Of a stretch of 64,000 bases of DNA, positions 1-10,440 are shown one piece after another; position 1 is the first letter of the stretch; each line of letters begins with the position of its first letter. Source of the stretch: Galeopsis tetrahit (lineage: Eukaryota; Streptophyta; Magnoliopsida; Lamiales; Lamiaceae); contig OY776125.1 of assembly GCA_963675135.1 (NCBI GenBank), positions 25,532,565 through 25,596,564 on the forward strand. Direction: 5' to 3'. The notes under the pieces are model-generated. The model worked only from the letters and a program-made list of their open reading frames with translations. It made no database searches and had not been told where the DNA came from. A program made the translations under genes and the position numbers.

Positions 1-114
1 ATGAAGCTCGAGAAAATTCACACCGACAAAAATCCTGCGGATATGATGACTAAGGTGGTTACTCGTGAGAAGCATGATTTGTGTGCCGGATTGGCCGGCA
101 TGAGCTCGAGGTAG
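1..114 (+). pseudogene. Ty1/Copia polyprotein, C-terminal end of RNase H (cut by window edge)
   Basis: The first 38 codons read in frame from the window edge to a TAG at 112-114. The text contains the motif HTDKNPADMMTK, which closes the RNase H domain of plant Copia polyproteins (the family pattern is 'T..N.AD..TK'). The reading frame is open, but only the last part of the gene lies in the window, so its integrity cannot be judged. A polypurine tract and an LTR start follow directly, which is the expected order at the 3' end of a Copia element on the plus strand. Confidence 0.85.
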
Positions 115-140
115 ATGTGACGTAAATGGCCAACTATATT

Positions 141-152
141 GGGAGGGGGAGA
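141..152 (+). other. Polypurine tract of the Copia element
   Basis: A run of purines (GGGAGGGGGAGA) lies immediately before the TGTTGGG start of the LTR. This is where plus-strand DNA synthesis is primed in LTR retrotransposons. Confidence 0.75.
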
Positions 153-153
153 T

Positions 154-850
154 TGTTGGGCTTGCCCAATAATAGTTGGGTCAAGAAACAAATAAATTAA
201 AGAAGCCCATAACATTTGTTTTTAATTAAGTTTGGCCCATTGAATTGTTTTGGAAAAAGGCTGCAGCCGTGACCTTTTGTTTAAGCAATTACAGAAGCCA
301 AGAAAGAAACAAGGGAGAAAGGGAGAGAAAGAAAAAGAGAGAAGTAGAAGAAGGATTTGTCTCGTGGGGACTCGTTTGTTCACCGTTTTGTCTCAAATTT
401 CGAGGGGGAGTTCGTGGTGACGTGCTCTTCATTTTGGTTGGAGTAGATTTTCACGAATCGTCTCCAAGAGGTACAAAGAGAAATTGATGGTTTTCATTCT
501 CATTGTACTATTTTAGTTTACTCTCTTCCTATAGTTATTGTGTGTTCCAAGAATAGTATTCTTGATGATAGTTTGGTGCTATTGGTGTTGATTCCTCTAT
601 TTGTAATAGAGAAGAAACTTTGTATTCCCATTTGATATAGTGGAGTATTTTGCTGGACGGGGTCCCGTGGTTTTACCCTCTTGTGAAGGGGTTTTCCACG
701 TAAAAATTCTTGGTGTTATTGCGTATTTATTTTCGTAGTTAATTTGCATATTTGGTCTGTTGTCTATTGAACTCTTGTGGAAGTGATTGTTGCTTTTGTG
801 CATTCAGCTGCGCCGAGCAATCGACTCTGATTTTGGCACCTTCCACAACA
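154..850 (+). mobile_element. 3' LTR of Copia element (right border uncertain)
   Basis: The LTR begins TGTTGGG right after the polypurine tract. The right border is not fixed, because the 5' LTR and the left target duplication are outside the window. Candidate CA ends are near 806 and 849. Small open frames inside (for example around 245-487) have no recognisable protein content and I do not treat them as genes. Confidence 0.6.
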
Positions 851-1356
851 CACCCTTCCTCCTCATCCTCCCACTCCCACGCCAAGAAATTGTCGACCAC
901 AAATATTATGGAATTTATGGTCGAAACATTGTTGTCGACCATAATGTTTATGGTCGATAATTTCTTGTCGAAAACCATGATTTTTTTTTAAATTTCTTTC
1001 GATAAAATGTTGTCAACAAGGGTGTTTCGTCGACAAATTATACTCGACGATATACTCTATGATCGACAAACCAATGTCGATCGACACTGATTTATCAAAA
1101 AATGTACTTTTTTTAAAATTTCTAAATTTAAAGGTGGCGCGGCGACGACATCAGCCTCCTCTTAAATTAGGGTTGGAACTTATGGCTTGTGTTTTTAAAT
1201 TGTAGGTGGGTGTATCTATTTGTAGTATATAATGGAATGAGTCGATTATATAATTTAGTAAAAGGATAAATTAAGTTTTTTATGTGTATATTTAATTAAT
1301 AATTAAAGGGGTGTATCTAACATTTTTTTAGGGGCAAATAATTCACCCTTCCTTTA
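851..1356. other. Spacer without recognised gene; contains an imperfect hairpin
   Basis: No coding content is recognised. Positions 885-912 and 941-968 form an imperfect inverted repeat (AAGAAATTGTCGACCA against TGGTCGATAATTTCTT), and further GTCGAC-rich repeats run to about 1090. This could be a transposon end, but I found no target duplication. Confidence 0.5.
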
Positions 1357-1366
1357 TTACGTACTG
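1357..1366. repeat. Left target-site duplication of the MULE
   Basis: TTACGTACTG is identical to 4761-4770. Confidence 0.9.
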
Positions 1367-1676
1367 GGGAAAATACACTTTTTTGTCCTTTAAGTTGTAT
1401 TAATTTTGATTTTTGTCCTCTAAGTTTTCCTACTTTGAAATTTGTCCTTTATGTTTACTAATTTTAAAAATTCAGTCCTCATTACCTGCTATCCTAGGTA
1501 AGCTTCAGGTAAATAGTGACTTGGCATTTATTTTTATTTTTAAAAAAAAGAAAGAAAAACAACGTGGCATTAATCCCTTGTAATTCCACACAAAGTTAAA
1601 ATCCCTAAATCACCGTGAGAAAGTTCATCGAATCTGCTATAGCCCTTCTCAATCACTCGTCTACTGATTTTTCAAG

Positions 1677-2677
1677 ATGAGTTTTCAAGGTACCGATAAT
1701 GATGGAGACCCTCCCCCCGACTACGGTAAGCTCTTGTTATTAACATCTCAAACCCTAAATCTTTTTACTTTCACTTATTTTCACTCATTTTCACGAGATG
1801 GGTGCGTATATATATATCTATGCTGGAGTATGTCGTATGGTTGGGTATAGTGCTTTCATATATATATATTCAATTGCTGACAATGGTGGTGGTCCATGTT
1901 TTATATATATATTTTTTTCTAACCCATACACATGTTTTCGACAATGGTGGTGGCCCATGTATATTTTATTTGCTTTTTTCTGCTTGACAATAAGGATTAT
2001 TCAAAGACTCTGTCAGAACATGGTTCCTCCCGTTAATCAGGTAAAAGACTCTGTCAGAACATGGTTCCTCCCGTTAATCAGGTATTCACATTACTATTAT
2101 TTTTACAATTAATCTGATTTTTTACACTCACTAGTTTACTTTGTTATATGAAGGTGTTAAAAGAGATGGAAGTTGGTTTGGAAAGTCAGTTAATCAATGA
2201 GCTTGGAAGCATTACACAAGACCTGCAAGTATATTTAATTAATGTGTTTGAAGTTAGTTAATGAATGTGTTTTGAGATTTGTTTGTTGATGAGTTCTCTT
2301 TCAGGATTTCAATGGTGGTTGTGGGAAAAAGAGTGGTAAGACTACAAAATTTCCTAAAAATAAGACTAAGGCAAGTTTCGAGCTTTGTTTGTTGATGATT
2401 TATTTTTAAAATTCTCGGAATAATGTGAACTTTCCGCATATTCTTACTTATTTTTTGTGATCTTTCATATTAGGGTGCTTCTTCTACTGTTGCACCAACA
2501 CATCAGCCCCCTTCCATGTTTAATCAACTTATGCAAAGAGGAATTGGAGAAGAAACAAGTGTCACAATTACCAAAGAAGGAAGAAGATATGTCACTTTGT
2601 CCAACTTATCTTCAGTGATGGGTGCAAATAAGAAAAGTGGTAGTAATGGCAATGACAAAGGAAAAGAGAAGTGTTGA
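1677..2677 (+). pseudogene. MULE-internal gene A, multi-exon, possibly the tail of a transposase
   Basis: The likely start is ATG at 1677 (MSFQGTDNDGDPPPDY), followed by a donor GTAAGC at about 1726. Later exon-like blocks lie at about 1987-2040, 2154-2229, 2305-2370 and 2474-2677. The last block reads in frame to TGA and includes PPSMFNQLMQRGIGEE and GRRYVTLSNLSSVMG, with a Ser/Gly/Lys-rich end. Proline-methionine-phenylalanine text of this sort is common near the C terminus of plant MULE transposases, but that is inference and no catalytic domain is present. A perfect 41-bp tandem duplication (2003-2084) doubles a splice donor. Exon borders are estimates. I call this a deletion derivative rather than a working gene. 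Confidence 0.45.
2003..2084 (+). repeat. Perfect 41-bp tandem duplication spanning a splice donor
   Basis: Copies at 2003-2043 and 2044-2084 are identical. Each ends in CAGGTA, so each supplies a candidate donor site. Because 41 is not a multiple of three, using one donor or the other shifts the frame. Confidence 0.9.
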
Positions 2678-2724
2678 TTTTGTGTACAAGGAAAATTAGT
2701 CAGATGGTTTTTTGTGTAACTTTT

Positions 2725-2955
2725 GAAATGATGTAATGGTGTTTGCATAGCTTTTTGCCTAGCAATGATACATTTGGAATGATGTAATGGTTTTTGCATA
2801 ACTTTTTGCCTATCAATGGTACATTAATACATTTGGAATGATGTAATGGTTTTTGCATAGCTTTTTGCAAAGCAATGGTACATTTGGAATGATGTAATGG
2901 TTTTCACATAACATTTTGTCTAGCAATGGTACATTTGAAATGATGTAATGGTTTT
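2725..2955 (+). repeat. Tandem repeat of ~51 bp, four and a half copies, in the MULE
   Basis: Units begin GAAATGATGTAATGG or GAATGATGTAATGG at 2725, 2776, 2835, 2886 and 2937. The period is 51 bp except for one 59-bp unit. The repeats lie just downstream of gene A and may act as its 3' untranslated region. Confidence 0.85.
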
Positions 2956-3548
2956 TTTTTTGGTGTTATTTCTCAGATTATAGAATTGTAGTTTCTTGTG
3001 TTAATAAATGATACACTAATCTTGAATGTAGAAATGGAACAAATTGTTAAGGTTTGTGACTGTATTTTTGTTTGGCTCAACTATCATAACATCCATTGTC
3101 AAGAGTGTAAATATTTAGTTTGTACATATATCTAGGCCTGTAACTTTAAGGCAAACTATTGTACTGAAAAAACAGCAACAGTCACAATCGAGCAACTCAA
3201 AACCAGCTCCAATAAACTCACAAATCTACTAACATCAGCCCTACTAACATCTGCTAACAGCAGCCCCAAACAATCTACTAACAGCAGCAAAAAACCAGCT
3301 TATGGCACAAATGAGTTAATTCTAAAATCAAATGGATACAAAACATGGAGCAATAAAACAGAGAACAAAACATACAATTGTACACTTGTAACAAAAAAAT
3401 ATAAATTTGATCCAACAAGAAAATATAAATTTGATCCAAATTTTCATTAGTTAATACTCCAAATCAAATGGATACATACTCAAGTCAGAATTACATAAGC
3501 AATCTATCTTCTATTACATAATCATCTAACTAATTTTCCCAAATTTCT

Positions 3549-4418
3549 CAAGCTATTACATCTATGCAACCAACCATTTTGCCAAGATTAAAGCCCATGA
3601 TCCAATTAAGGCAATCTTCAGCCACTTGCTCAATCTTTCAATTTTTTCAACTCATCCATTAAATCATGTTTTTGCTTCTGCAAAAATTGAGTTGAGCACC
3701 TTGCTCTCTTGGGGGTATGAGAGGATCTACCCATTCAAAGAAGTCGTACCCGCCACCACCTCTCTGTAAAAAAGAATATGGACAATTGAGTAAAATAAAT
3801 TACACATTAAATATACACATTAATTTGTATATGTCAGAAGCAATTTCTTTAAGCTAGTGATGTTGAAGCAATTGAGTAAACCTTACCCTCTAATTTTTAG
3901 AGTAATGAAATCTTCTTCCTGGATTGTATCATCAGTCAATGAGATCTAAACAATATCACAAGAAAAGATTCCACAATTTGCAGTTTTCACTAGAGAATTG
4001 TATAACATCATCATCATGATCATCATATATAACTACTATACTATGGGGTTTAAGCCTGTAAATACAAACAAATTTTCCAACCCAAAACAAACCCATTTAA
4101 AATAACTTGTAAGTATATCATTTGTACAAAAATCTCAGCCCCAATTTCCAGCTTCCCACAAAAAATCCGAAACCTCAGAATTCACGATTTTCAATCGAGC
4201 ATCAGATCTGTGTTTGTTGTTTAATCACACAGATGAAGCATCAACAACAAATATATATATAACACTATATATATATAGTGTTGAAGCAGATATGTATATA
4301 AAACACTGTATACGTACTCCAACCCATGAAAATCAGTGAAATAAATTGAAAGTCAGAAGATTTAGGGTTTAAGAGGTTAATAAGAGATTACCGTAGTCGG
4401 GGGTCTCCATCATTGAAA
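3549..4418 (-). pseudogene. MULE-internal gene B: GRF-type zinc-finger protein relic
   Basis: On the minus strand the right TIR supplies a first exon near 4400-4418 (MMETPDYG, donor GTAATC). A later exon starting at 3763, after an AG acceptor, reads GGGGYDFFEWVDPL, the conserved second half of the plant GRF zinc finger, which typically ends '...FFEWVD'. Downstream, in other frames, come a charged helix (QKHDLMDELKKLKD) and a hydrophobic stretch (WLKIALIGSWALILAKW). The order GRF finger, coiled coil and membrane segment is usual for small plant GRF proteins. The three parts are not in one frame, so at least one frameshift has occurred. The first half of the finger (about 3890-4070) is poorly resolved. 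Confidence 0.6.
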
Positions 4419-4760
4419 CCTCATATTGAAAAATCGGTGGACTTGCGATTGAGAAGGGCAAGAGACAGAAATTGAGAAGGGCAAGGGCAAGTGCAGAATG
4501 AACTTTTCTCACGGTGATTTAGGGATTTTGACTTTGTGTGGAATTACAAGAAATTAATGCCACGTTGTTTTTCTTTCTTTCTTTAAAAAATAAAAATAAA
4601 TGCCAAATCACTATTTAGTTGAAGCTTACCTAGGATAGCAGGTAATGAGGACTGAATTTTTAAAATTAGTAAACATAAAGGACAAATTTCAAAGTAGAAA
4701 AATTTAGAGGACAAAAATCAAAATTGATACAACTTAAAGGACGATAAAATGTATTTTCCC

Positions 4761-4770
4761 TTACGTACTG
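4761..4770. repeat. Right target-site duplication of the MULE
   Basis: TTACGTACTG is identical to 1357-1366. Confidence 0.9.
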
Positions 4771-5093
4771 ACTAGTGCAAGACCTACATATACGCAGTCT
4801 TGAATTCTATGATTTGATATTTTTAAAAAAATTAAAATTATTTTATATTTCCCCTAACTTTTCCCTTATCCATTGTATTTTATACAATTCTAATTTTTAT
4901 TTTATTTTGAAATTATTCTTTTACTTTTTTTCTCCAATAAAATAAATAAAATTATACACATCTATATTTTTAAAAAAACTGCATTAAATTTTATAATAAA
5001 TGAGTAATTTTTTTTTTTTTACAATTCCACATAATTACGTGGGTCTTATACAAATTTCGAACTAAAGAGTATTATTTTCCATAATAGCAACAA
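4771..5093. other. AT-rich spacer
   Basis: I see no gene, RNA or repeat of note between the two MULE-like elements. Confidence 0.5.
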
Positions 5094-5394
5094 AGGTTTT
5101 TCTTAGTGTAGTGAAATTGTATAAAGTGACTATGTAGTCAGCACGTCGAATCGCGCCACGTGGCGTCGTATGAACCTGCTACCTGTTATACATGTTTAAA
5201 TTAATTAAATTATTTTTTAAATTGTATTTTATTATTTACTATATTACCCTTCTTTAATTACATTATTTAAAAATTAAATAAATAAAACAAAATTACTATC
5301 CTAATCTTTTAATTATACAAATTTCATTATTTTAAAAATCAAATAAATTAATCAAACAAAAACAAATTAGAATTAGGGTTCTTAATCCCCAATA

Positions 5395-5705
5395 ACTCTT
5401 GCAGGCCGTTCTCAACGGCCACGATTCTCAGCGCATCGCTCCGACTGTTAATGTTACTTAGGTTTCATTCTCCCTAAACCCAATTCTCCCTCGCGTTGAC
5501 TCTTGCAGGTCGTCGATTTTCAGCCGCCACGATTCTCACTCAACTCCGGTTCGCGCACTATGACGCCCTTTCGATTCTCCGATTGCTCACGTACTACGCC
5601 GCCCGCCAGTCACGACTCGCAAGAAGGGGGTACTTGCGCAGACGTACTGCGTTACATTTCCGGCAGCCCGACTGCCGTCTCCTTCGCTGTCGTAGCAATT
5701 TCCAG
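5395..5705 (+). other. GC-rich exon-like block inside element X (possible captured gene 5' end)
   Basis: Base composition jumps from about 20% to over 50% GC and ends in CAGGTAAGCC, a good splice donor, at about 5705. Two frames are open (5496-5774 and 5503-5709), but neither protein is recognisable. This is the usual look of host sequence captured by a MULE, but the source gene is unknown to me. Confidence 0.4.
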
Positions 5706-6811
5706 GTAAGCCGGAATTCTGTATTTAAATTCGAATGCCTCATATTTAGATTTCGTATTGAATTTCAAATCTAATTTCATTGTTCTGATGTTAGTATTGC
5801 TTTCTTTCGTTGTTGCTCTCCCAATTGGGTGTTTTACTTAAATTTCTTTTTCCTTGAAAAATTCTGTAATTGTTGTTTAATTTTTCTGCATTAAAAAGCT
5901 TCTCCAATTTTGTCAGAATTGTTTCTTCTGTTTCAGCATTTGTCATTTTGATTTTCAGATGATTGGTATTTATGATTTGCTCTTATTATGTCTGTTTAAA
6001 CAATTTTCATGTTGGTTGGTTATTGAATTTACAAGTTCTTAATTCTTGCTCATAATTTTCTTTTTTTAATCCCATCAGAAGTGGAATATTTCAACTTCGA
6101 TACTATTTTTTGCGTTATAAATGGTTTAATTCTGGTTATATATGGTTTTTGTTTAGTTTTGGGTTGTGCTTCATTCTTTTGAATTCTCAGTTCTGGAGTT
6201 TTAATTTAAGCCATCATCTCATAAGACTCTTGAATATTTAATTTTGTAGAATTCTCCTCATCTATTTGGAGCTGCATTGTTTACCATTATTACTTTAAAT
6301 TTGTTATTGTTAAGTGATCCTTGAATATGATTTGAATGGAAACTATGAGATTGTAAAATACTCTGCGGGTTAGTATTTTTGCATATTATTTTATAGTGTC
6401 CTTCCCAATTTGAGGATTTGTTTGATCCAAGTAATTTCACCTTCCTGTGGTGAATCTTTGGAATCTTTCTTGATATCTGTCCATCCATGAATATTTATCG
6501 AGATTTAAAGGAATGATACTTACTTGAATTGGACTAATGGGCTTGGCATTAGTCACACATCAATTTGGTAAGTATGGCCATCTAGCACTTGTTTGTTTTC
6601 CTTGTCAAGCACTGAAGTATTCTTGACGGTTTGCGCCTGGGTTCCACATAAACGCTCACTTTTTTTTTCCACCTTCACGTGATGGTTACTATGAGAGTAT
6701 TGTGTAGAACATGGATATCGATATAAACTTGAGTTGAAAACTTTAGAAAACGAAATAACGACTTGTGTGACGTTATAACATTGAGTGTTTGACGCTCCAC
6801 AAAGATGTCAG

Positions 6812-6906
6812 TACAATTTGTTGTAATGACATGCCGGAGTTGAGAAAGAAACTAGCACTCGACATTTTTTATCATCATTTTGATCCAAGACTTCTTGTAA
6901 TTGAAG
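6812..6906 (+). pseudogene. Short exon-like coding relic, unidentified
   Basis: One frame reads DMPELRKKLALDIFYHHFDP and continues RLLVIEV before a stop. The amphipathic, protein-like composition contrasts with the surrounding AT-rich text. Its flanks carry the same GACGTTATAAC-type repeat seen at 7400 and 9312. I do not recognise the family. Confidence 0.35.
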
Positions 6907-7166
6907 TACGTAGTCCACAAAGCATGTAGATGGTTTTTTTTTTTTTTTTCATGAACATAATATGAATGTTTTAATATTAAATTTATATTTAGAATTTCAT
7001 CTTTGTTGTTATTGTTTTTGTTGAGGTGTTGATTAAATTCTAGAATGTAGTCATTTAAAATTGATGTATATTGTAAGATTTTATTTAGGTGAAATTTGAT
7101 TGTAGATTTTATCTACCTCAAGATATGGTGACAAAATGAATGCTTAAATTATTCTTTTTGCATCAA

Positions 7167-7391
7167 GAGTACTAATACCTGTTTAAAATATTGCGGCCTA
7201 AAAACAACATAAAATGAATGTTTTAAAATTTCGAGAAAATGAGTACTAATACATACTTAAAATATTGCGGCCTAGAAACAACATAAAATACATGTTTATT
7301 TTTAAATTTAGAGAAAAAGAGTACTAATACATATTTAAAATATCGCGGCTTAAAAACAACATAAAATACATGTTTTAAAATTTAGAGAAAA
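7167..7391 (+). repeat. Tandem repeat, three copies of ~76 bp
   Basis: GAGTACTAATAC starts units at 7167, 7241 and 7319. Each unit continues with AAAATATTGCGGCCTA and ACAACATAAAAT. Confidence 0.8.
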
Positions 7392-7399
7392 CCATGTGG

Positions 7400-7560
7400 C
7401 ATTATAACGGAACGAAGGTCGTTAACGTCACTAACGACACCGTACCGACCATTCTCCTACATCCACCTGATATTTTATATGAGTAATGTGTATAACGTGA
7501 ATATCGACATATAACGTGTGTTGAATACCCCGATAAACGAGAGAACGACCCTTTGACTTG
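7400..7560 (+). repeat. Dispersed copy of repeat unit A of the 9.3-10.4-kb array
   Basis: It starts CATTATAACGGAACGAAGG and continues through GTCGTTAACGTCACTAACG and a GTTGAATACCCC segment. It closely matches 9674-9830 and 10193-10350. The short open frames on either strand here come from the repeat. Confidence 0.75.
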
Positions 7561-7699
7561 AACGAATTTTTGGTCACTATAGGTTTTGACTCACTACTTC
7601 CCCTCAAGCATAAGGGTTCGTAGTAGTAATGGAAGTATTCGACCAAGTAGTATCGACCTAGGAGATGGGTTTGTGCAATGGATCCCTAGAGTTTTATGT

Positions 7700-9300
7700 T
7701 GTAATAGCTAATGTAACTACGGTTTCGGGTTTTTGGATTTCTAAAATTAAAGCTAAATTACTACCAAGATGCTAGAAATTAAATCAACTACCAACCTAGA
7801 AACTAACAAGTGATTTATACTACTAAAAGTGAGAAAAGCACCAATAAGAGAAATGACCACAACTTAACAAAGAAAATTACTACTAAGCAAGAATTTAACA
7901 ATTAAAACAAAGAACAACTACGAATATAATTCGAAGAAGTGCAAGGGTGAGAGAATGCTTCGGGTGTTCTCCACCTAGTGAAATAGAGAGGAATTGCTTT
8001 TACTTTGTTAATTGCTTTAATCAATATTTGCTAAGAGCACCTAAATGCTAGGATGACAACCATTTCCCTTCGGGTAATATAGCCTTAATTCTAAGGTGTT
8101 CCCAAACCCGGTAATAAGGTTTTCTTCCTAATCCTCACCAACTACTCAAACAACCATTCAAGTAATTAATGTCCTTTAATGGGGTTCTAATACGATTAAC
8201 TCTCTCTCGACGAATTAAAAGTATAACTAACACATTTGCATACCAACAACTCACACCATAAATATAGACATGTCCATGTAACTCTCGTCTACGCTAAACA
8301 TGCATCTAAATATGGATTAATAGAAGTTAACATACAAAGTACCAATAATACCCATTAAAAGAAGCAATAAATCTAATCTTAACAATAACAAAGCTCAAAC
8401 AATTCCAAACTCAATATTCACATGGTTTTAGAACACCCAAAGCATAAATAAACTTAGCCCATGGTGTTTCGAGAAACACCCATGGCTAAAACATAAAAAG
8501 AACTCAAGATAAACATTAAATATGGAATTATATAGAAAATGAGAGAATGGTTTGAAGTCACCTTGTTGTTTCTTCAAAATACCTAGCTATTACAAAAGTG
8601 TGGAGCCTTCTTCTTCAAAAACCTATGCTAAGTACTCCATCTTGAAGCTAAACTATGAATTAAATGAGCAATAAATGTGGAAATGGGGATTAAGATGACT
8701 AGGGTTTTAAGAGTTGTAATAAATGAGGCCCAAGATGCTCTTACAAACTGAGTTTGAAGCTATTTAAAGCTTCCAAAAGTGTGTGAGACGAAATTAGCAT
8801 TTGGGTCCTTGAAGTTCTTCAAAATTCTCAAAAAACCCCGAAAATCGTGAGTTGACTCGGTCAACCGAGTGAAAGGGACTTCCAGAACCAAAAATGGTTC
8901 CAGATGTCAAACGGCCGCCAGTGTGATATCAAACGGCCGCCAGTGTGATATCAAACGGCCGCCAGTGTGACATGGCCATTCCAGAAACTTTCTGTAAGTT
9001 TTTCTCACTCGGCCGCCAGTGTGACACCACTCGGGCGGCCGAGTGACTTCTGCTACTTGTACTTTTCGAACATTTTTTCTTGGCTTTCCTTGCTCGTCCT
9101 CCAATCGAACTTCGACTCCCATCCACCAATGCTCGTTTTCCCTTAAAATGGACTATTTCACCTCGTTTCCTACACTTTGAACACATTTCTTGACAACAAG
9201 GTTAGTAGCACCATTTCTAACAATTATGACCAAAACCACATCAAAATGCTACTGTAACATAGCAATAATGAGCACAAAAACGAGCAATCTCACACCCAAT
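7700..9300 (-). other. Non-coding, retrotransposon-like stretch inserted between repeat units
   Basis: No protein domain is found on either strand. The sequence lies between two copies of the CATTATAACGGAACGAAGG repeat (7400 and 9312), as if something had been inserted into the array. The text resembles the untranslated part of a large LTR element, but I cannot identify LTRs or a primer-binding site. Confidence 0.35.
8908..8975 (+). repeat. 22-bp tandem repeat, three copies, GC-rich
   Basis: The unit TCAAACGGCCGCCAGTGTGA plus two bases occurs three times in a row. CGGCCGCCAGTGTGAC appears again at about 9010 and a GGCGGCCGAGTGAC variant at about 9035. The GC content is far above that of the flanks. 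Confidence 0.85.
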
Positions 9301-9311
9301 CACCCTTGTGA

Positions 9312-10360
9312 CATTATAACGGAACGAAGGTCGTTAACGTCACTGACGACACAGTATGTTGTGTAAAAATGTCGAATAACTTCCATGACCATTATTTTAA
9401 AGGTTTTAGAGTGATTATTTGCGTTTCGAATGCCATGTTCATTGGACAGTACACCCCTGATTAATAATCGGTCATTTCACTAAATCACTATATTCTAATT
9501 AAGTTATATAAATAATGTGTTGTTTATCAATCAAATCATGCATCATTTTCGAACACGTAAAATTTAGTAAAACTATGTCGTTCTTCTTAAAAATATGTCA
9601 AGTTGTAAAATGATGACATCGGGGAACTTAGTTTTCATATTTGACACACGAAAACGAGATAACGACCCGTGTGACATTATAACGGAACAAATGTCGTTAA
9701 CGTCACTAACGACACCGTACCGACCATTCTCCTACATCCACCTGATATTTTATACGAGTAATGTGTATAACGTGGATATCGACGTACAACATGTGTTGAA
9801 TACCCCAATAACGAGAGAACGACCCATGTGATATTATAACAGAACGAAGGTCGTTAACGTCACTAACGACACAGTATGTTGTGTACAAGTGTCGAATAAC
9901 TTTCATGACCATTATTTAAAAGGGTTTAGAGTGATTATTTGGGTTTCAAATGTCATGTTCATTGGACAGTACACCACTATTTAATAATCGGTCATTTCAC
10001 TAAATCATTATATTCTAAGTAATATAAATAATTTGTTGTTTATCAATCAAACCATGCACCATTTTTGAACACGTTAAATTTAGTAAAACCATGTCGTCCT
10101 CTTCTTAAAAACATGCTAGGTTGTAAAATGATGACATCGGGGAACTTAAGTTTCATATTTGACACACAAAAATGAGATAACGACTCGTGTGACATTATAA
10201 CGGAACAAAGGTCGTTACCGTCACTAACGACACCGTACCGACCATTCTCCTAGATCCACCTAATATTTTATACGAGTACTGTATATAACGTGAATATTGA
10301 TGTATAACGTGTGTTGAATACCCCGATGAACGAGAGAACGACCCGTATGACATTATAACG
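9312..10360 (+). repeat. Two-copy tandem array of a ~520-bp composite unit
   Basis: Sub-unit B (CATTATAACGG... with CAGTATGTTGTGTA and ACATCGGGGAACTTA) starts at 9312 and 9832. Sub-unit A (same opening, then CACCGTACCGACCATTCTCC) starts at 9674 and 10193. Both spacings are 519-520 bp. Open frames here repeat with the unit and are not genes. Confidence 0.85.
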
Positions 10361-10440
10361 GAATGAAGGTTGTGCAGAATGTTTTTCGCATTGCACGATA
10401 TAATAGAATTTGGTCGTGCAGAGGTGCAGGGCTCCTGGGT

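Larger units (their letters stand above)
1367..4760. mobile_element. Mutator-like element (MULE), 3.4 kb, with long TIRs and 10-bp target duplication
   Basis: Both ends carry GGGAAAATAC followed by a long inverted repeat: about 1367-1640 on the left matches the reverse complement of about 4490-4760 on the right. The direct repeat TTACGTACTG flanks the element at 1357-1366 and 4761-4770. A 9-11-bp duplication plus TIRs of more than 200 bp is the established signature of MULEs. The TIRs extend into the first exon of each internal gene, so two genes point towards each other, as mudrA and mudrB do in maize MuDR. No intact transposase is seen, so the element is probably non-autonomous. The match between the duplications is perfect, which suggests a fairly recent insertion. 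Confidence 0.9.

Noticed and set aside
245..487. Open frame of 80 codons in the first LTR
   Set aside because: It lies wholly in LTR sequence, is Lys/Arg/Glu-rich from purine runs and shows no domain.
1798..2112. Open frame with repeated Tyr-Ile text
   Set aside because: It comes from TATATA microsatellite-like intron sequence of the MULE gene.
8908..9020. Similarity of AACGGCCGCCAGTGTG to a common cloning-vector polylinker
   Set aside because: The 16-bp match is tandemly repeated with plant-like spacers and lacks any other polylinker or vector sequence on either side, so contamination is not supported. The match is from memory and was not tested by a search.
8907..9186. Two overlapping minus-strand frames with repeated SHWRPFDI-like text
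   Set aside because: They are translations of the 22-bp GC-rich tandem repeat.
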